NCBI RefSeq assembly: GCF_964340395.1 | Contig: NC_135560.1 | Coordinates: forward strand, 445,001 to 509,000 | Length of the DNA: 64,000 nucleotides | Origin: Glandiceps talaboti | Taxonomy: Eukaryota > Hemichordata > Enteropneusta > Spengelidae | Direction: 5' to 3' | Part shown: one piece after another, positions 35,365 through 48,840 of the stretch | How positions within the stretch are numbered: the stretch's first letter is position 1 | Layout: the number at the start of each line of letters is the position of its first letter | Notes under the pieces: generated by a model | The model's input: the letters and a program-made list of their open reading frames with translations, nothing else | Told to the model about the DNA's origin: nothing | Databases searched by the model: none | Position numbers and translations under genes: made by a program

Positions 35365-36819
35365 GAATTGTCATCAGGGTGGGTTTTTTTTGTTAATATA
35401 GGCCGGCCAGTTTTCCCTCCAAAATTAATCGAGCACACATTGAGGTTTACCTCTGCAGAGTGGATAAGTATTCTATATCTGCAGCTCATTTTGTCAGATG
35501 ACTTCAAATTGTCATAGCAAGTGCTTTGATAGCAAAAGTTATACCACGGGTCATACTTCCATGAAATAACATAGCCACTATTGAGAATTCGAATTCGCTA
35601 GCGCTCTAGCCAGGGTCTATTATAATAGTGAGTAACGAACAATGAAAAACAATATAGGTACCAGCTGTATTGAGTGCTAAAACCTCGAAGTCACCGCTTA
35701 AATTCACAGTTCATAGATAGAAAACAATACATTACGTCCTTTTTTATTTGAGAATGTCTTAAATGTCCAAACAGCTTTCCACAATGATTTCGTTTTCTTT
35801 TTCGGACCTTGTTGAAAACTCGAGTGATCATTGCCTTCACTCGGAACAAATACAAATGTCACAAAATGGTGGAAATAGAGGTAAATAAGTCATTTTATAG
35901 CCGATTTCACCACATCAGATTTTAATCAGATTGGTTGAAAACCTACCATCTTTGGTTTACCCACAGGCAAGGAAGACACTATGGTTTACACAGGGGTAAT
36001 TCAAGCATGAAAGTATTCATTTCCATTTTTTTAAACTACAGGAGACTACCGGTATATAGTGACGTCAAGTGGCTGTTGTCTGAATTGACGTCAACGTCGC
36101 GACACTCACAGGATATACGTAACGTCTACACAATGCATATACTAATGTTGTGTAGCTGTACGAACAATATACGACAACATATACTTAGACTGTACACTGT
36201 CATTGTAAACGTCAATATACGTAGTTGTATATCTACATACATTAGTCATTGTATGTGTGTATTTCAACGTCGTCAAAGAGTATTTTCCAAACATACGCGA
36301 AATGTAGATTTTTGTAAACTGACGTATATCAGCGATTTTGCACTGTAATAAACAAAGGCGTGATATCATATGTTTGAAATTTGCTAAATCCTTAAATAAA
36401 TCTAAAGACTTTCACAACTGTCTTCCAAATCAAAGAGGAGAGGAAAATGGTCGAGATTTGAGTAATTCAAATATACTGTCAGTTCCAAGGGTGTGTACTC
36501 AAAGGTACGCTAAAAGTGCAATCCCATACATGATTAAATTATGAAATGAGGATCAGAGCTATGTATAAATTGGATTTAATTGCTTTAATCTTTTTAAATT
36601 TATCACTAAGTCCTTTTTGTAAAGAATTTTAAACTGTCTTGTGTGTTTTACACTTATAGTCATTTCATAGAATACTTTTTGTTGTTGTTGCCAATTGTAA
36701 GTTTTATCAATTTTATGTATCAATTCTATTTCCCATTTTAAAATGATCTGCAATTGTAATATTGTCACAATTCAGGCAGTAGGCTGCTATGTACAATATA
36801 AATAAACCATAAATAATAA
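35365..36819. other. BLM intron, no recognised feature
   Basis: A 137-residue frame at 35935-36348 lacks any recognised domain and is rich in Cys, Ile and Arg, as chance frames are. I do not call it. Confidence 0.35.
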
Positions 36820-37381
36820 TAACATGTAAAACAAATTTCAATTATTGACAATATAAACATCAAAACAGCAATTGCACAACCCGGAAATGCAACTGCACCA
36901 AGTATGTCATCAGTGGTCCGTATCGTATGTCGAACTTTCAAATAGTATAACAATTTCTTAGTACAGTGATGCCTTGATACTCATTACAATGTTACAATAA
37001 TCGTGTTATCATACCTACTGTTACAATATTGCAATGCATGGCTATGTTATGTCGCCAAGATAACGACTGCAGTATGGTAGCAATATACATATATGCAAGA
37101 TCAAAACAAACATGGCAGCACCCAGTGAACTGTATACGCACGTTCTGTGGGTGAAGTATATCATGGAACAATCGTTGACTGTCTGGGTTAGCAATAATTT
37201 TGATTCACTAGCTTGACATTTAGAAGTGTTCTGAATCATGTGAATGGGTGGCTAGTCCACAGACAGAAATGTCAATCAATTGCGCTCATTTTCCAGGAAT
37301 TTCCAGGAGTCGGGAGCATTTTTCCAGGGTTTTCCAGATTTTTTTTAAATTCCAGGGTTTTCCAGGACCGTGCGAACCCTG
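36820..37381. mobile_element. hAT-like non-autonomous element, copy 2
   Basis: Relative of 12159-12747 with the same order of blocks (AACATGTAAAACAAAT, GATCAAAACAAACAT, GACTGTCTGGGTT, CATTTTCCAGG) and the same right end CCAGGACCGTGCGAACCCTG. Its right end lies 230 bp from a BLM donor site. Confidence 0.6.
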
Positions 37382-37551
37382 CACTATGACGTCACAAAAT
37401 GGCATGGTCTAGGTGGGACGGAAATACCTGAAAACTCTCAAAGTAAATCCGAAGGGAACTGACTGAAAAAAGGTCATTTTAACTGAAGGTGTTTCCAGAT
37501 GCTTTTTTTAAAGTTTCAAAACCAGAATACGTTTCACAAACATGTTGTCTA

Positions 37552-38585
<1,034 letters not shown>

Positions 38586-39060
38586 TTACTAAGGGTTCTT
38601 ACTTTCTATCCACTTCCGGTTTACAACTCTATAGGGGGTCTCCACGCAGTTTTCTTCCGGGTTTCCCAGCATGCATTGCGGCAAACGCGAGTCGTGTGGG
38701 ACCCCCTACCTCCGTTGCTATTTGCGTAAGCTAAAAACTTTTGATAGCTGACAATATCGTGTTGGAGGTGGTACTGTACTAAAAGTTGTGGAGTTGAGGG
38801 GTCGTGTTTAAATGCTGAGTCCAAAGGTTACGTGTTTACGCATTCAAATTTCAATGATTCATATTTTGGTTGCTTTGATCGTAACACAAATTTGAAAACG
38901 CGAAAATTGTTTTTAACGGATAGCAAAATATTTCATCATGTGGGACACATTACTCAGTTTTTGACAGTATTAGGTAAATTGACTGCAAACTAAATTGCAA
39001 GTCAAAACTACATGTACGGAAATTACGGTACTTCCGGTGACCTTGCACTGTACAAGTACG
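38586..39060. promoter_or_regulatory. Promoter-like cluster (ETS and ZNF143-type motifs)
   Basis: ACTTCCGG-type ETS motifs lie near 38612 and 39032, TCTTCCGGGT near 38652, and TTTCCCAGCATGCATTG (like the ZNF143/Staf core) near 38662. The stretch 38640-38705 is rich in CpG for this window. This mix is typical of animal housekeeping promoters. No convincing gene start was found next to it, so it could be an alternative promoter, an enhancer, or chance. Confidence 0.3.
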
Positions 39061-39949
39061 CGATTTCTTGTGTTCAAGATCGTTCAATGATTTTCTATCC
39101 ACACCCCTTGAAAGTATGAACGGCTAAAGCTCTTTGATGATGAATATTAAACTTGTCCTATTTACGAAATCCATCTGTATTTACCAAAAACAATCGGCAT
39201 AGACTCGCCAACATACAATCACACGACATGTGCTTCCACGTGTAAGCTTACTCATCCCGGCCGATCGGGTCGGTTCTTCGGGTACAGCATCTTGCTCCGA
39301 AGTCGACCGTACTTGACTACTACTACGTGGTAGCGATATACCAATCGAGTCTAGTTTTTGTCTAGTGACAAATTTGTTTGTCAATGACGTCTGTCGACAT
39401 CAATATTATTTAAACTATCGTGAACAACTCAAGACGTTTTATCGTGTCATTCTGAGTGAAATGAATGTCAACAGCAATTACAGAGAGGCCGAGATACGTA
39501 CATGTATATGTGGACAGTGGCACGTATATACGTCATGTCAGCAAAGACACGACTACCAAAAACTAACTAATTTGACAGAAGACATGTTTATTTGTACAAA
39601 ACTGTCGAATCAAAATCATGCTTTTACTATGTGCTTGTTGTTGGTACATGGTGTTGCATGTAGCATTTTTCTCTCTGACGGAGGTATCAGAGTCCTTGAT
39701 GACTTATCCTTATTTTTCTTAGATGCTAACTCAGACAGAGCCTTCATGCTTGTTCTTACCCCTTACTGTGCCCTGGGACTACGCTTTTGCTTGCAAATGC
39801 ATACTAGTAGGTTTTGAATTACAGTTGGATCCACTCGAGGGATCGCAGGCCCTATGGTTACAGGAAATATTGCTTGCCAGGCTGTGAAATTGCTATATTG
39901 TCGCCTAGTTTTAAACAAAACATCTAAAATTTGATACGTCATAACTTCT
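39061..39949. other. BLM intron, no recognised gene
   Basis: A 150-residue frame at 39365-39817 begins at a GTG, has no ATG near its start and no recognised domain. A minus frame at 39181-39384 also lacks an ATG at its start. I do not call either. Confidence 0.35.
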
Positions 39950-42900
39950 CATCAGACTTACATCACATTGTAAAAAACCAACACACAAGTGGATGCAATA
40001 ACTCCTGTCACCGAACATTCAAAAAGCAGAATTGAATTGCTGCATATCAATAATAATCAGCTTCTGAGTGGTTTTGTGCCAGTGAAGGAAAAATCACTCA
40101 AAATTCCAGCCGACTTATCTTCAGTTATGAAACCATTTGTTGATCAGCATCGAAGAAACACTCTTCGTTGTTCCTTCATGAATTGCCGATCACTGTCTAA
40201 TAAATCTACAGCCATCAATGAATTCCTCAAAGACCATCACTTATGCTCGCCGAGACATGGCTTTGTGACAATGAAAGTGATTCATCCCTCATCACAGACG
40301 TTCTTCCACCAGGCTATAGTATCATCAGTCTTCCATGCAAAAGTCGTGGGAGAGGCATCGCCACAACCTTTAAATCGTTACTGTCAGTGTTGCAACATCC
40401 AGTTTCTACCTCATTCAAATCAATCGAATTAATGGAGGTGCATATAAAAACTCCATCGTCGCATATCACATTAGCTACGGTTTACCGTCCTCCACCAAAT
40501 AAATTAAATGGTTTCACTGTTGATGATTTCATCAACGACTTCACCGATTTCTTGTTTTGTCATCTCACCAATAATTCACCATTTGTCATCACTGGAGATT
40601 TCAACTTTCATACTGACAATCCGAACTGTCCGAATACCTGGAAATATCATGATATTCTGGAGTCATTTTCTGTGCATCAATTGGTAACTTGTGCTACACA
40701 TCGTGCTGGTCATACTATTGACCATATCATTACTCGGGTTGATGACAGTACTGTCGCTGATCATCGAGTCGAACCAATCTATGCAATTTCGGACCATTTC
40801 CCGGTTCTATTCTCCATAAAAAATTTCTCTTACATCAGAAATACTTGAAAATCCATTAAATCAAGAAACATGAAATCCTTTTCCGCTAATGTGTTCGCTG
40901 CTGACTTATCTGCATCTATTCGCCTCCAATCAGATGCTGACATATCTACTAATTGGGATCTTCTTAAAAACACAGTTAGCGATGTATTTGATCGCCACGC
41001 ACCAACTCGTGTGAGACTGATCCCCAATAGGCGACCAGTTCCATGGATTAATCAGTCAATCATCGATGCACGGTTGAAAAGAATGAAGGCAGAAAGAGTG
41101 TGGAGAAAATCAAGGTTGGAAGTACATCGTCAGATTTACAGGACCTGTTGGACTGACTTCGTGCGCCTTGTTGAGGAGGCAAAAAAGAGTCATTACGCTG
41201 GACTTGTTGACTATTGCGTGGGTAACCAAAAACAGTTATTTCTGGTCGTAAAGCGATTACCTGGTCATACTAACAGCACTTCTGCTGTTCTACCAAAACA
41301 TGAGGATTCTGCGGAATTAGCAAATCGTTTTGCTAAATTCTTATTAAATCGCGTCAAGTCTCTAAGTTTGAACCTGGGCACTGTACCTGGAAATTGTAAT
41401 CACCACTATTCACAACCTCTTGCTGAATTGAAACCCGCTTGTCGGATAGATGCTTTTAAACCTACTACTGATGATGAAATTGACAAGGTCATTCGTACAT
41501 CGCCTTCATCTACTTGCTGCCTTGACCCGATTTTCAACCAAGATCTTCAAACACCCTGACATTATACAAGTATTGTTACCGCACATCACCGAAATCTTCA
41601 ATAATTCTCTACGGTATGGTGTAGTACCTGTTCATTTTCAGGAAGCCATCGTTAAACCTCTCACTAAAAAGCCATCTCTTGATCAAGAAAATCTTAAAAA
41701 TTACCGCTCTGTATCTAACTTGCCATTTTTGTCGAAGATTTTAGAACGTATTGTTGCCAGGAGGCTGACTTCCCACATTGTTAACCATTCACTGGACGAG
41801 TCATTGCAATCTGCTTACAAACCAGGACATAGTACAGAGACTGCTCTCCAATGACAAATGACATTTTGCTCTCTCATGATGAAAAAAAGGATGTCTTCTT
41901 GGTATTGCTTGATCTTTCCGCAGCATTTGACACTGTGAACCATACTATTTTACTGAATCACTTAAGAGACCGTTTTGGTCTTTCAGATAGTGTCCTCATG
42001 TTTCAGTCCTAGCTCTCCAATCGCAGTCAGTGTGTACTTGTGAATTCCACCCAGTCACCATTCTATCCGCTTGACAATGGGGTACCAAAGGGATCGGTTC
42101 TAGGACCTATACTTTTTAATACATTTGTATGTACACTTCTCCATTAGGTGAATTAGTTTCAAGTCAAGGATGTCTGTATAGTTTTTATGCAGATGACTCT
42201 TCACTTTATATGTCTTTTACTAAAGATAATGAAGCTAGAATGGTTTCGAATCTTGAACATTGTATTTCTGTTATCAGGTCTTGGATGTCTGAAAATTTCT
42301 TGTGTTTGAATGATGATAAGACTGAATTTGTTATTTTTTCTGCTACTTTGGGTGATCTGTCCACTACAGCGATTACAGAAATTTGTGTTGGCGATGCTCT
42401 GATTCCCGTCCATTGTCAGGCCAAGAGCCTTGGAGTGATCCTTGACTCTTGTCTGACAATGAAGCCGCATATTGGACAGATCTACCGTTCTGCCACTTTT
42501 CATTTGCGTCGTATTGCACTTATCCGCAAATATTTATCGCAGCCTGCTACTGAGCAATTAGTTTATGCATTCATTACATCTCGAATAGATTCATGTAATT
42601 CACTTTTATTTGGGCTCCCGAAGTACCTAATCAACCGTATTCAACGTATTCAAAATACTGCTGCTAGAATTGTAACTCGTTAAAAAATCACCTTTCACAT
42701 CACTCCAATTTTATATCAGTTGCATTGGTTACCTGTTACAGAACGTATTGTTTTTAAGATTTTAGTTCTTATTTTTAAATCCATTCATAGGCTTGGACCA
42801 ATTTATGTTTCTGACAAGATCACACTATATGTTTCACGTCGTATTTTAAGGTCAGCTGATCAGTTTAAACTCTGCCCCATTCGATCACGTACTAAGACAT

Positions 42901-43130
42901 ATGGTGATCGTGCTTTTAGTGTTGCTGCTCCCACTCTCTGGAATAATCTCCCACTGAACATCCGTCAGTCACCTAACTTATCTGCTTTTAAATCTAATGT
43001 TAAAACTTTACTTTTTAAAACTGCTTTTTAACTGATATTTGCATAGTATGATTTGCTTTCAGCGTTTTTGATCACATTTTTTGTGGATACTGACACTTTA
43101 TAAATAAATTATTATTATATTATTATTATA
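39950..43130 (+). pseudogene. CR1/L2-like LINE with endonuclease and reverse transcriptase, broken
   Basis: About 3.2 kb of one polyprotein gene in several frames. The AP-type endonuclease spans about 40150-40840: CSFMNCRSLSNKS, a 1-nt shift, LAETWL, TVYRPPP, GDFNFH, AGHTIDHII and SDHFPV. A linker follows after a TGA at 40846-40848, open from 40870 to 41559. Reverse transcriptase follows: LKNYRSVSNLPFLSKILE (41695), motif [18 protein letters not shown] (41908), a TAG near 42010, motif B GVPKGSVLGPILF, motif C YADDSSLYM (42190), thumb SRIDSCNSLLFGLP, LHWLPVTERIVFKIL, and RAFSVAAPTLWNNLP near the C-terminus. At least three frameshifts and two stops make it inactive. It ends in ATAAATAAATTATTATT, the same type of tail as the LINE at 14042-15498. 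It lies antisense to BLM. Confidence 0.9.
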
Positions 43131-43380
43131 TAATACTGGAACACAAGTTAATAGTTAACAATTATGTAATTTTTAGTCTATAATTCGTCAGCTAAATTCG
43201 TCCCCGTCTGCTAAAAACATTGGAAATGAGTGAGAATTCTGTTCATTGTCTTTGATCTTATATAAATTTTTAAATGAGCTATACATAAGTATTTTCAAAA
43301 TAAAATTTGGAGATACTATGTCAATTTATTTTACAATTTGGAGTTCATCGCTAAGGATGTGTTTCGCATGTCGTGATTCC

Positions 43381-44717
43381 TAGGCTAGTTCCTGAAGACC
43401 GTATTCCAATTTTAATCTACGTTATCTTCCATACATTAGTAGTCTAGTTCCTGATGACCGTATTTCAATTTTACACTACGTTATCTTCCATACATTAGTA
43501 GTCTAGTGTCTAGTTCCTGATGACCGTATTCCAATTTTACCCTACGTCATCTTCCATACATGAGTGGTCTAGTTCCTGATGACCGTATTCCGATTTTACC
43601 CTACGTCATCTTCCATACATTAGTGGTCTAGTTCCTGATGACCGTATTCCGATTTTACCCTACGTCATCTTCCATACATTAGTGGTCTAGTTCCTGATGA
43701 CCGTATTCCGATTTTACCCTACGTCATCTTCCATACATTAGTGGTCTAGTTCCTGATGACAGTATTCCGATTTTACTCTACCTTATCTTCCATACATTAG
43801 TGGTCTAGTTCCTGATGACCGTATTCCAATTTTACTCTACCTTATCTTCCATACATTAGTGGTCTAGTTCCTGATGACCGTATTCCGATTTTACTCTACC
43901 TTATCTTCCATACATTAGTGGTCTAGTTCCTGATGACCGTATTCCAATTTTACTCTACCTTATCTTCCATACATTAGTGGTCTAGTTCCTAATGACCGTA
44001 TTTCAATTTTACACTACGTTATCTTCCATACATTAGTAGTCTAGTGTCTAGTTCCTGATGACCGTATTCCAATTTTACACTACGTTATCTTCCATACATT
44101 AGTAGTCTAGTGTCTAGTTCCTGATGACCGTATTCCAATTTTACTCTACGTTATCTTCCATACATTAGTGGTCTAGTTCCTGATGACCGTATTCCGATTT
44201 TACTCTACGTTATCTTCCATTCATTAGTAGTCTAGTGTCTAGTTCCTGATGACCGTATTCCAATTTTACTCTACGTTATCTTCCATACATTAGTAGTCTA
44301 GTGTCTAGTTCCTGATGACCGTATTCCAATTTTACTCTACGTTATCTTCCATACATTAGTAGTCTAGTGTCTAGTTCCTGATGACCGTATTCCAATTTTA
44401 CTCTACGTTATCTTCCATACATTAGTAGTCTAGTGTCTAGTTCCTGATGACCGTATTCCAATTTTACTCTACGTTATCTTCCATACATTAGTGGTCTAGT
44501 TCCTGATGACCGTATTTCAATTTTACTCTACGTTATCTTCCATACATTAGTGGTCTAGTTCCTGATGACCGTATTCCAATTTTACTCTACGTTATCTTCC
44601 ATACATTAGTGGTCTAGTTCCTGATGACCGTATTTCAATTTTACTCTACGTTATCTTCCATACATTAGTGGTCTAGTTCCTGATGACCGTATTCCAATTT
44701 TACCCTACGTCATCTTC
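43381..44717. repeat. 59-bp minisatellite (with 66-bp variants)
   Basis: About 22 units of TCTAGTTCCTGATGACCGTA, TTCCGATTTTACCCTACGTC and ATCTTCCATACATTAGTGG. Some units carry an extra TCTAGTG, giving 66 bp. These longer units cluster at 43500 and 44040-44460. Sub-blocks with GATTTTACCCTACGTC, with CTCTACCTTATC and with CTCTACGTTATC show stepwise expansion. Confidence 0.97.
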
Positions 44718-44727
44718 ATAATAACAT

Positions 44728-44757
44728 AAAATCGGAATATGGTTGTCAGGAACTAGA
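44728..44757 (-). repeat. Half a minisatellite unit in inverted orientation
   Basis: AAATCGGAATATGGTTGTCA then GGAACTAGA is the reverse complement of the start of the 59-bp unit, ten bases after the array ends. It can pair with the last unit. Confidence 0.9.
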
Positions 44758-45685
44758 TGATGATTTCCCAAACCATCTTGATAATTTAGAACTGTTCAAT
44801 TCAGAACTCTTGGACCAAAACGGGGCATTTGTTCTCTAAAAATGTGTAAGACTTTTAGCTTTCATCCATATTTGTCAACAATGTAAATGTCAACTGTACA
44901 TAGGGGCTTGCTGTGTATGTGTACTACTACTACTACGCGACACTTCACATGCATAGCATAATATTAAAATACCACTATTAAACTTGGTGATGGAAAATGC
45001 TTCTGCCATGTACATGTGTACTAATAATCAAAACTACTCAACTTTGCTTGTCATTAATTACCATTTCTCAAGATTGAAATGTTATAGCCATCTAGTATTC
45101 TGCATAAGTCTGGCACTGACAACATATTCCCAGAAATGACATTTAGTTCGGAGATGATGGTGTGACACCGTGATTTAGTTTTCTTATAACTTGTTGTTGA
45201 CCTGCCAAATTTTCGTAACATGCTCTTTAGTTTGGATACTTTCAATCTGACAATGTTTTCCATGACAACTTGAGGTTGTAGATGGTCACAAAAGGGAGTA
45301 TTTTTTTCAGACGAATGCATTCACCTTCATGTAAACAAGCATGCAACGCTGATAGCTTGACCCCTTGACAACTGTTGTTAGGATATTTCCATATCTCACA
45401 AGATCTGTGACGAGACGGAAAATCCTTTATTCCAGTGGTGCATTTCCTTTTATCTCAGATCATATGTTTAATTAGAATCTTAAGGGGACCTCATATGCAA
45501 ATTATCACCAGAAATATCTACCATTTAGATTTGTGTTAGTGCACTTGTAAGTCAAAGTACATGTACTGAATAAGCAGTAGAGACCTACTCTTGTTCAATC
45601 GAACACATAGTTCCAAACTTGTATGTTTTATGGCGCAAGTTATTGTGCAAATCTGAATGGTGCCTGAAGATACAAAACTTCATGA
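44758..45685. other. BLM intron; weak SAP-like frame
   Basis: On the minus strand 45054-45320 gives an 88-residue frame containing RLKVSKLKSMLRKFGRST followed by a basic stretch, faintly like a SAP motif. No supporting context, so not called a gene. The remainder shows nothing. Confidence 0.25.
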
Positions 45686-45689
45686 TTTA

Positions 45690-46128
45690 ATTTGTTGACT
45701 AATTTGATAGTTGACCTTGAATATGGAGATGAAAGGCAAAGGTCAAGATATGGAAAGAAAGCTGACCTTTGGGGTATAGACATTTAAATGGGGTCTATGT
45801 TTATTCAACTCCTTGAGTTAACATAGAAAGAAATATTTTGTTCGTCTCACCTTGAAAATGTTTGTCAGGTCAAAGGTCAATGTCTCATTAGAAAGCTCAT
45901 CATTGATAATATGAGGGTAGACATTTGAATGGTGTTCATACATGTATGTATCAAACTTTTGGCGATAACAGGTAAAATGTGCTAGTTTATCACAAACATG
46001 GCTGCCATTTTTGCTATTCAGGTCAAGGTCGTGAAATTAAGTGACATACATATGTCTCACAAAGTAAAAAGCAAGACATGATAAAATATCACCGCTTGAA
46101 CCATTTCATTCAAAAAGCTATGAAGATA
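45690..46128 (+). repeat. Family D repeat, left part
   Basis: Core units with GACCTTGAATATGGAGATG, CAGGTCAAAGGTCAATGTC, ATGGCTGCCATTT and GTGACATACATATG. It is interrupted at 46128 by a TIR element and continues at 47546. Confidence 0.75.
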
Positions 46129-47543
46129 CTGTGAACCGGAAAATTATTGCGCAGTCTTATTTTCGCGCTTTGGGAGATCACGGTGGTTACGCGCAGTTTA
46201 ATTTTCGCGCAAGGCCTTCAGTGGATTTTTTGTGTGAACATAAACAATACGTTGAGCTGAGAACAATGAAATTTGACACTGATTGATGGGCAGTATTGCT
46301 CTGTCGGCATCCGTCAGTTGCAGTGCTCTATTGTTTCCAACTGCGAAGATACTGTGACACGTTGACTTGTGACAAATGTAGGTGTTAATTTGTTCAATTA
46401 TGTACTAAACAAGTTACCAGATCACACAATACGAAAGTCGGGTAGCTCACAGCCTCAAAGCAGGAGCCGTCAACACACATGCGTCAATATGGTACAGTCA
46501 CACGTTTGGTGAAACACTAATCAAATCACGTCAGTGTCTCTGTTTTGCGTCTTTTTGGAATGAAGTTCAAAAGGTCACGTTGGTTACATTTTGATACTCA
46601 GTATCCGAAGTCACAGAGAATGATCCGATTGCTACACGTTACTTACAATACTGTATATGATTCTTGTATCAATAAAATGGCATGAACAACCATGCAAACA
46701 AAAATACAACTATGGAATATAGAGCGTTGCGGTTGCTTGCATGAAGTGAGCTTCAAGCAGAGACAATTTAGGTAAAGACAACAAGATAAGTGACACAAAA
46801 CAACAGCCGGTGCCTCTGATGTCTTTTGACGGAAAGCTTTATGACTTTGTTTATATCTGTCATGTTCTAAAATAAACTCCCACGGTGTTCTAGGACTGTT
46901 CATGCTGTCAACGTGACTTCCTTTATTGCTGATAACATTAGATAAGATTGTACAAGACGCACCATAGCACATACCATTTCTCCGTAGGGTTGGTCAGTCA
47001 CATAACGTGTCGACCAGAATTGAAGTCATCTTTTTGCAAATCAGAGGTAGCAAAGATGTCGGAATTACATGTACCAAGCGAGGACAACAGTATATGATTT
47101 GGTATAGCATGTTTACAGAAGGCATTGTTTACCCTTGCATGCCGATGGGAAAGCCAAAGTCAATTATCTACATGTCGAGGTCAACGAAAACATCGATGCG
47201 TGCCTCATCAAAACAAACAACGGTTCTACAAAACGGAAGCGAGGGTCTTATCAGCAGTACTCCTCTGAGATTCTATGCAAAATTGGAAATAAAGATTCAT
47301 AATTCTTTGTAAAACTTCGTTGCAAATACTTTATTGGGTGTTGTCTGAAAACTCGTGTGTCAGTGTGTTTGCGTGTACCGTGAGTGGTTGTATACGGAGT
47401 GATTGTAACAAAAAAGAAAGAAGTTAAATACTTGCCGCATGGGGGCGCACACAAGTACATCCGCGCAGTTTTAATTTCGCGGTCACGGTCGAGCGCGAAA
47501 TTGCGCGAAATTAAAAATGCGCGAATAATTTTCCGGTTCACAG
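46129..47543. mobile_element. 1.4-kb TIR element with TA target duplication
   Basis: Perfect 20-bp terminal inverted repeats CTGTGAACCGGAAAATTATT / AATAATTTTCCGGTTCACAG are flanked on both sides by TA (46127-46128 and 47544-47545). Subterminal parts carry repeated GCGCGAAAAT-type motifs. The flanks rejoin a family D repeat, confirming insertion. A TA duplication is typical of Tc1/mariner-type insertions, but internal frames (46643-46972 minus, 47007-47312 plus) show no transposase, so it is non-autonomous or uses another protein. A truncated relative lies at 11441-12020. Confidence 0.85.
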
Positions 47544-47545
47544 TA

Positions 47546-48020
47546 ACCCAATTGGGCTATTTAACCTTGAAAAACTTTCAAGGTCAAAGGTCATAGTCTT
47601 AAAAGACATCTCATATTTGATAATATGGGTGTAGGCACTTGAATGGAGTCACTACGTATTATACATGTACTGCCAAAGTTATGATGCATATTGTTAAATT
47701 TAACAACAAATATGGCCACCATTTGGCATGAACGAACCGATTTCACCCAAACCGGCATAAAGGCAACATACCATTTGTGACATATGCACAGCACTTTGTT
47801 TTTACGACTGAATCAAATATGTCAGAATGGCAGCCCTATTTGATTCGGTCGAAAAACAAAGTGCTGTGCAAATATCTCACATAGTATACTGGTACTACAT
47901 TTATGCCAGCTTTGGTTGAAATCAGTTGATGAATGTTAGAGATAGGATAGTGAACAGACACGCACGCAAAGATGGAACCAAATGTATAAGTCCCCTTTGG
48001 GCAGTGCCCATTGGAGATTA
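47546..48020 (+). repeat. Family D repeat, right part, with internal foldback
   Basis: It continues the unit broken by the TIR element (TATTTAACCTTG, CAAGGTCAAAGGTCATAGTC) and ends with AGATGGAACCAAATG, TATAAGTCCCC and an imperfect hairpin CCTTTGGGCA / TGCCCATTGG followed by AGATTAAA. The end is similar to the tail of family A, so the two are related. Confidence 0.7.
47732..47927. repeat. Long inverted repeat inside family D
   Basis: Arms of about 88 bp. ACGACTGAATCAAATA pairs with TATTTGATTCGGTCG near the centre (47804-47850), GCACAGCACTTTG with CAAAGTGCTGTGC, and ACCGATTTCACCC with GGTTGAAATCAGT at the outside. The loop is about 17 bases. Confidence 0.85.
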
Positions 48021-48037
48021 AAAATGATTTCTGCTTA

Positions 48038-48187
<150 letters not shown>

Positions 48188-48393
48188 CTAAATATCAATG
48201 AGACAACAAATAAGAGAGGGATGATCACACGATGTTGCACAAGCTCAACAAACGAACATCGTTTGTTTAGGTCAAAACCTCTCCACTCTCCCCCTAAACA
48301 AATGCTCAAAAGTGCAACATCAAACACAATATATATGATGTAAGGCCAAGTCTAGTACCACCCTGGTGTCAGTAGCTGGCCTTCACTGGAGAG

Positions 48394-48840
48394 ACCACTG
48401 CCACTGTGGCACTAGCCGTTCCTCACTGAAATGGCTAGTGCCACCACCCACGATATTCTTGTTGGTGAACATTTTCCAACAAATAAATCACACAGAACTT
48501 CTCAAACACTTCCATTCTACCTTAAACACCAAAAGGAAACCTATTATTTCATTTTTTGTGCAGCACATAACCACTCAAAAAGTTTTTGTAGCGGCGGTGT
48601 CTTCACAATTGTCAGTGTTATTGTGTTTACACATGACACCAGTACATGCCCGGCCAAATGGCTGCCAATGGAATTTTTTTGAGTGGTTGTGTGCTGCATG
48701 AGAAATGAAATAATTGGTTTGCATTTGTTTTTTTAAAGGTAGAATGAAAGCATTTGAGGAGCTCTGTGATGTATTTGTTGGGAAATGTGGAGGTGGCACT
48801 AGCCATTCCAGTCAGGAATGGATAGTGCATAGGCAGTGGT
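48394..48840. mobile_element. Foldback element 1
   Basis: Arms of about 170-195 bp, spacer about 85 bp. GTGGCACTAGCC.. and AATGGCTAGTGCCACC pair with GGTGGCACTAGCCATTCC, CATTTTCCAACAAATA with TATTTGTTGGGAAATG, and GCAGCACATAACCACTCAAA with TTTGAGTGGTTGTGTGCTGC. It lies about 200 bp upstream of a BLM acceptor. No TSD was identified. Confidence 0.85.

Noticed and set aside
35935-36348. 137-residue plus-strand frame
   Set aside because: Composition like random AT-rich sequence, overlapped by a minus frame, no domain.
39365-39817. 150-residue plus-strand frame
   Set aside because: It starts at a non-ATG codon, has no recognised domain, and no splice sites or conserved copy.
45054-45320. SAP-like 88-residue minus frame
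   Set aside because: Only a faint match and no neighbouring support; kept as a note only.
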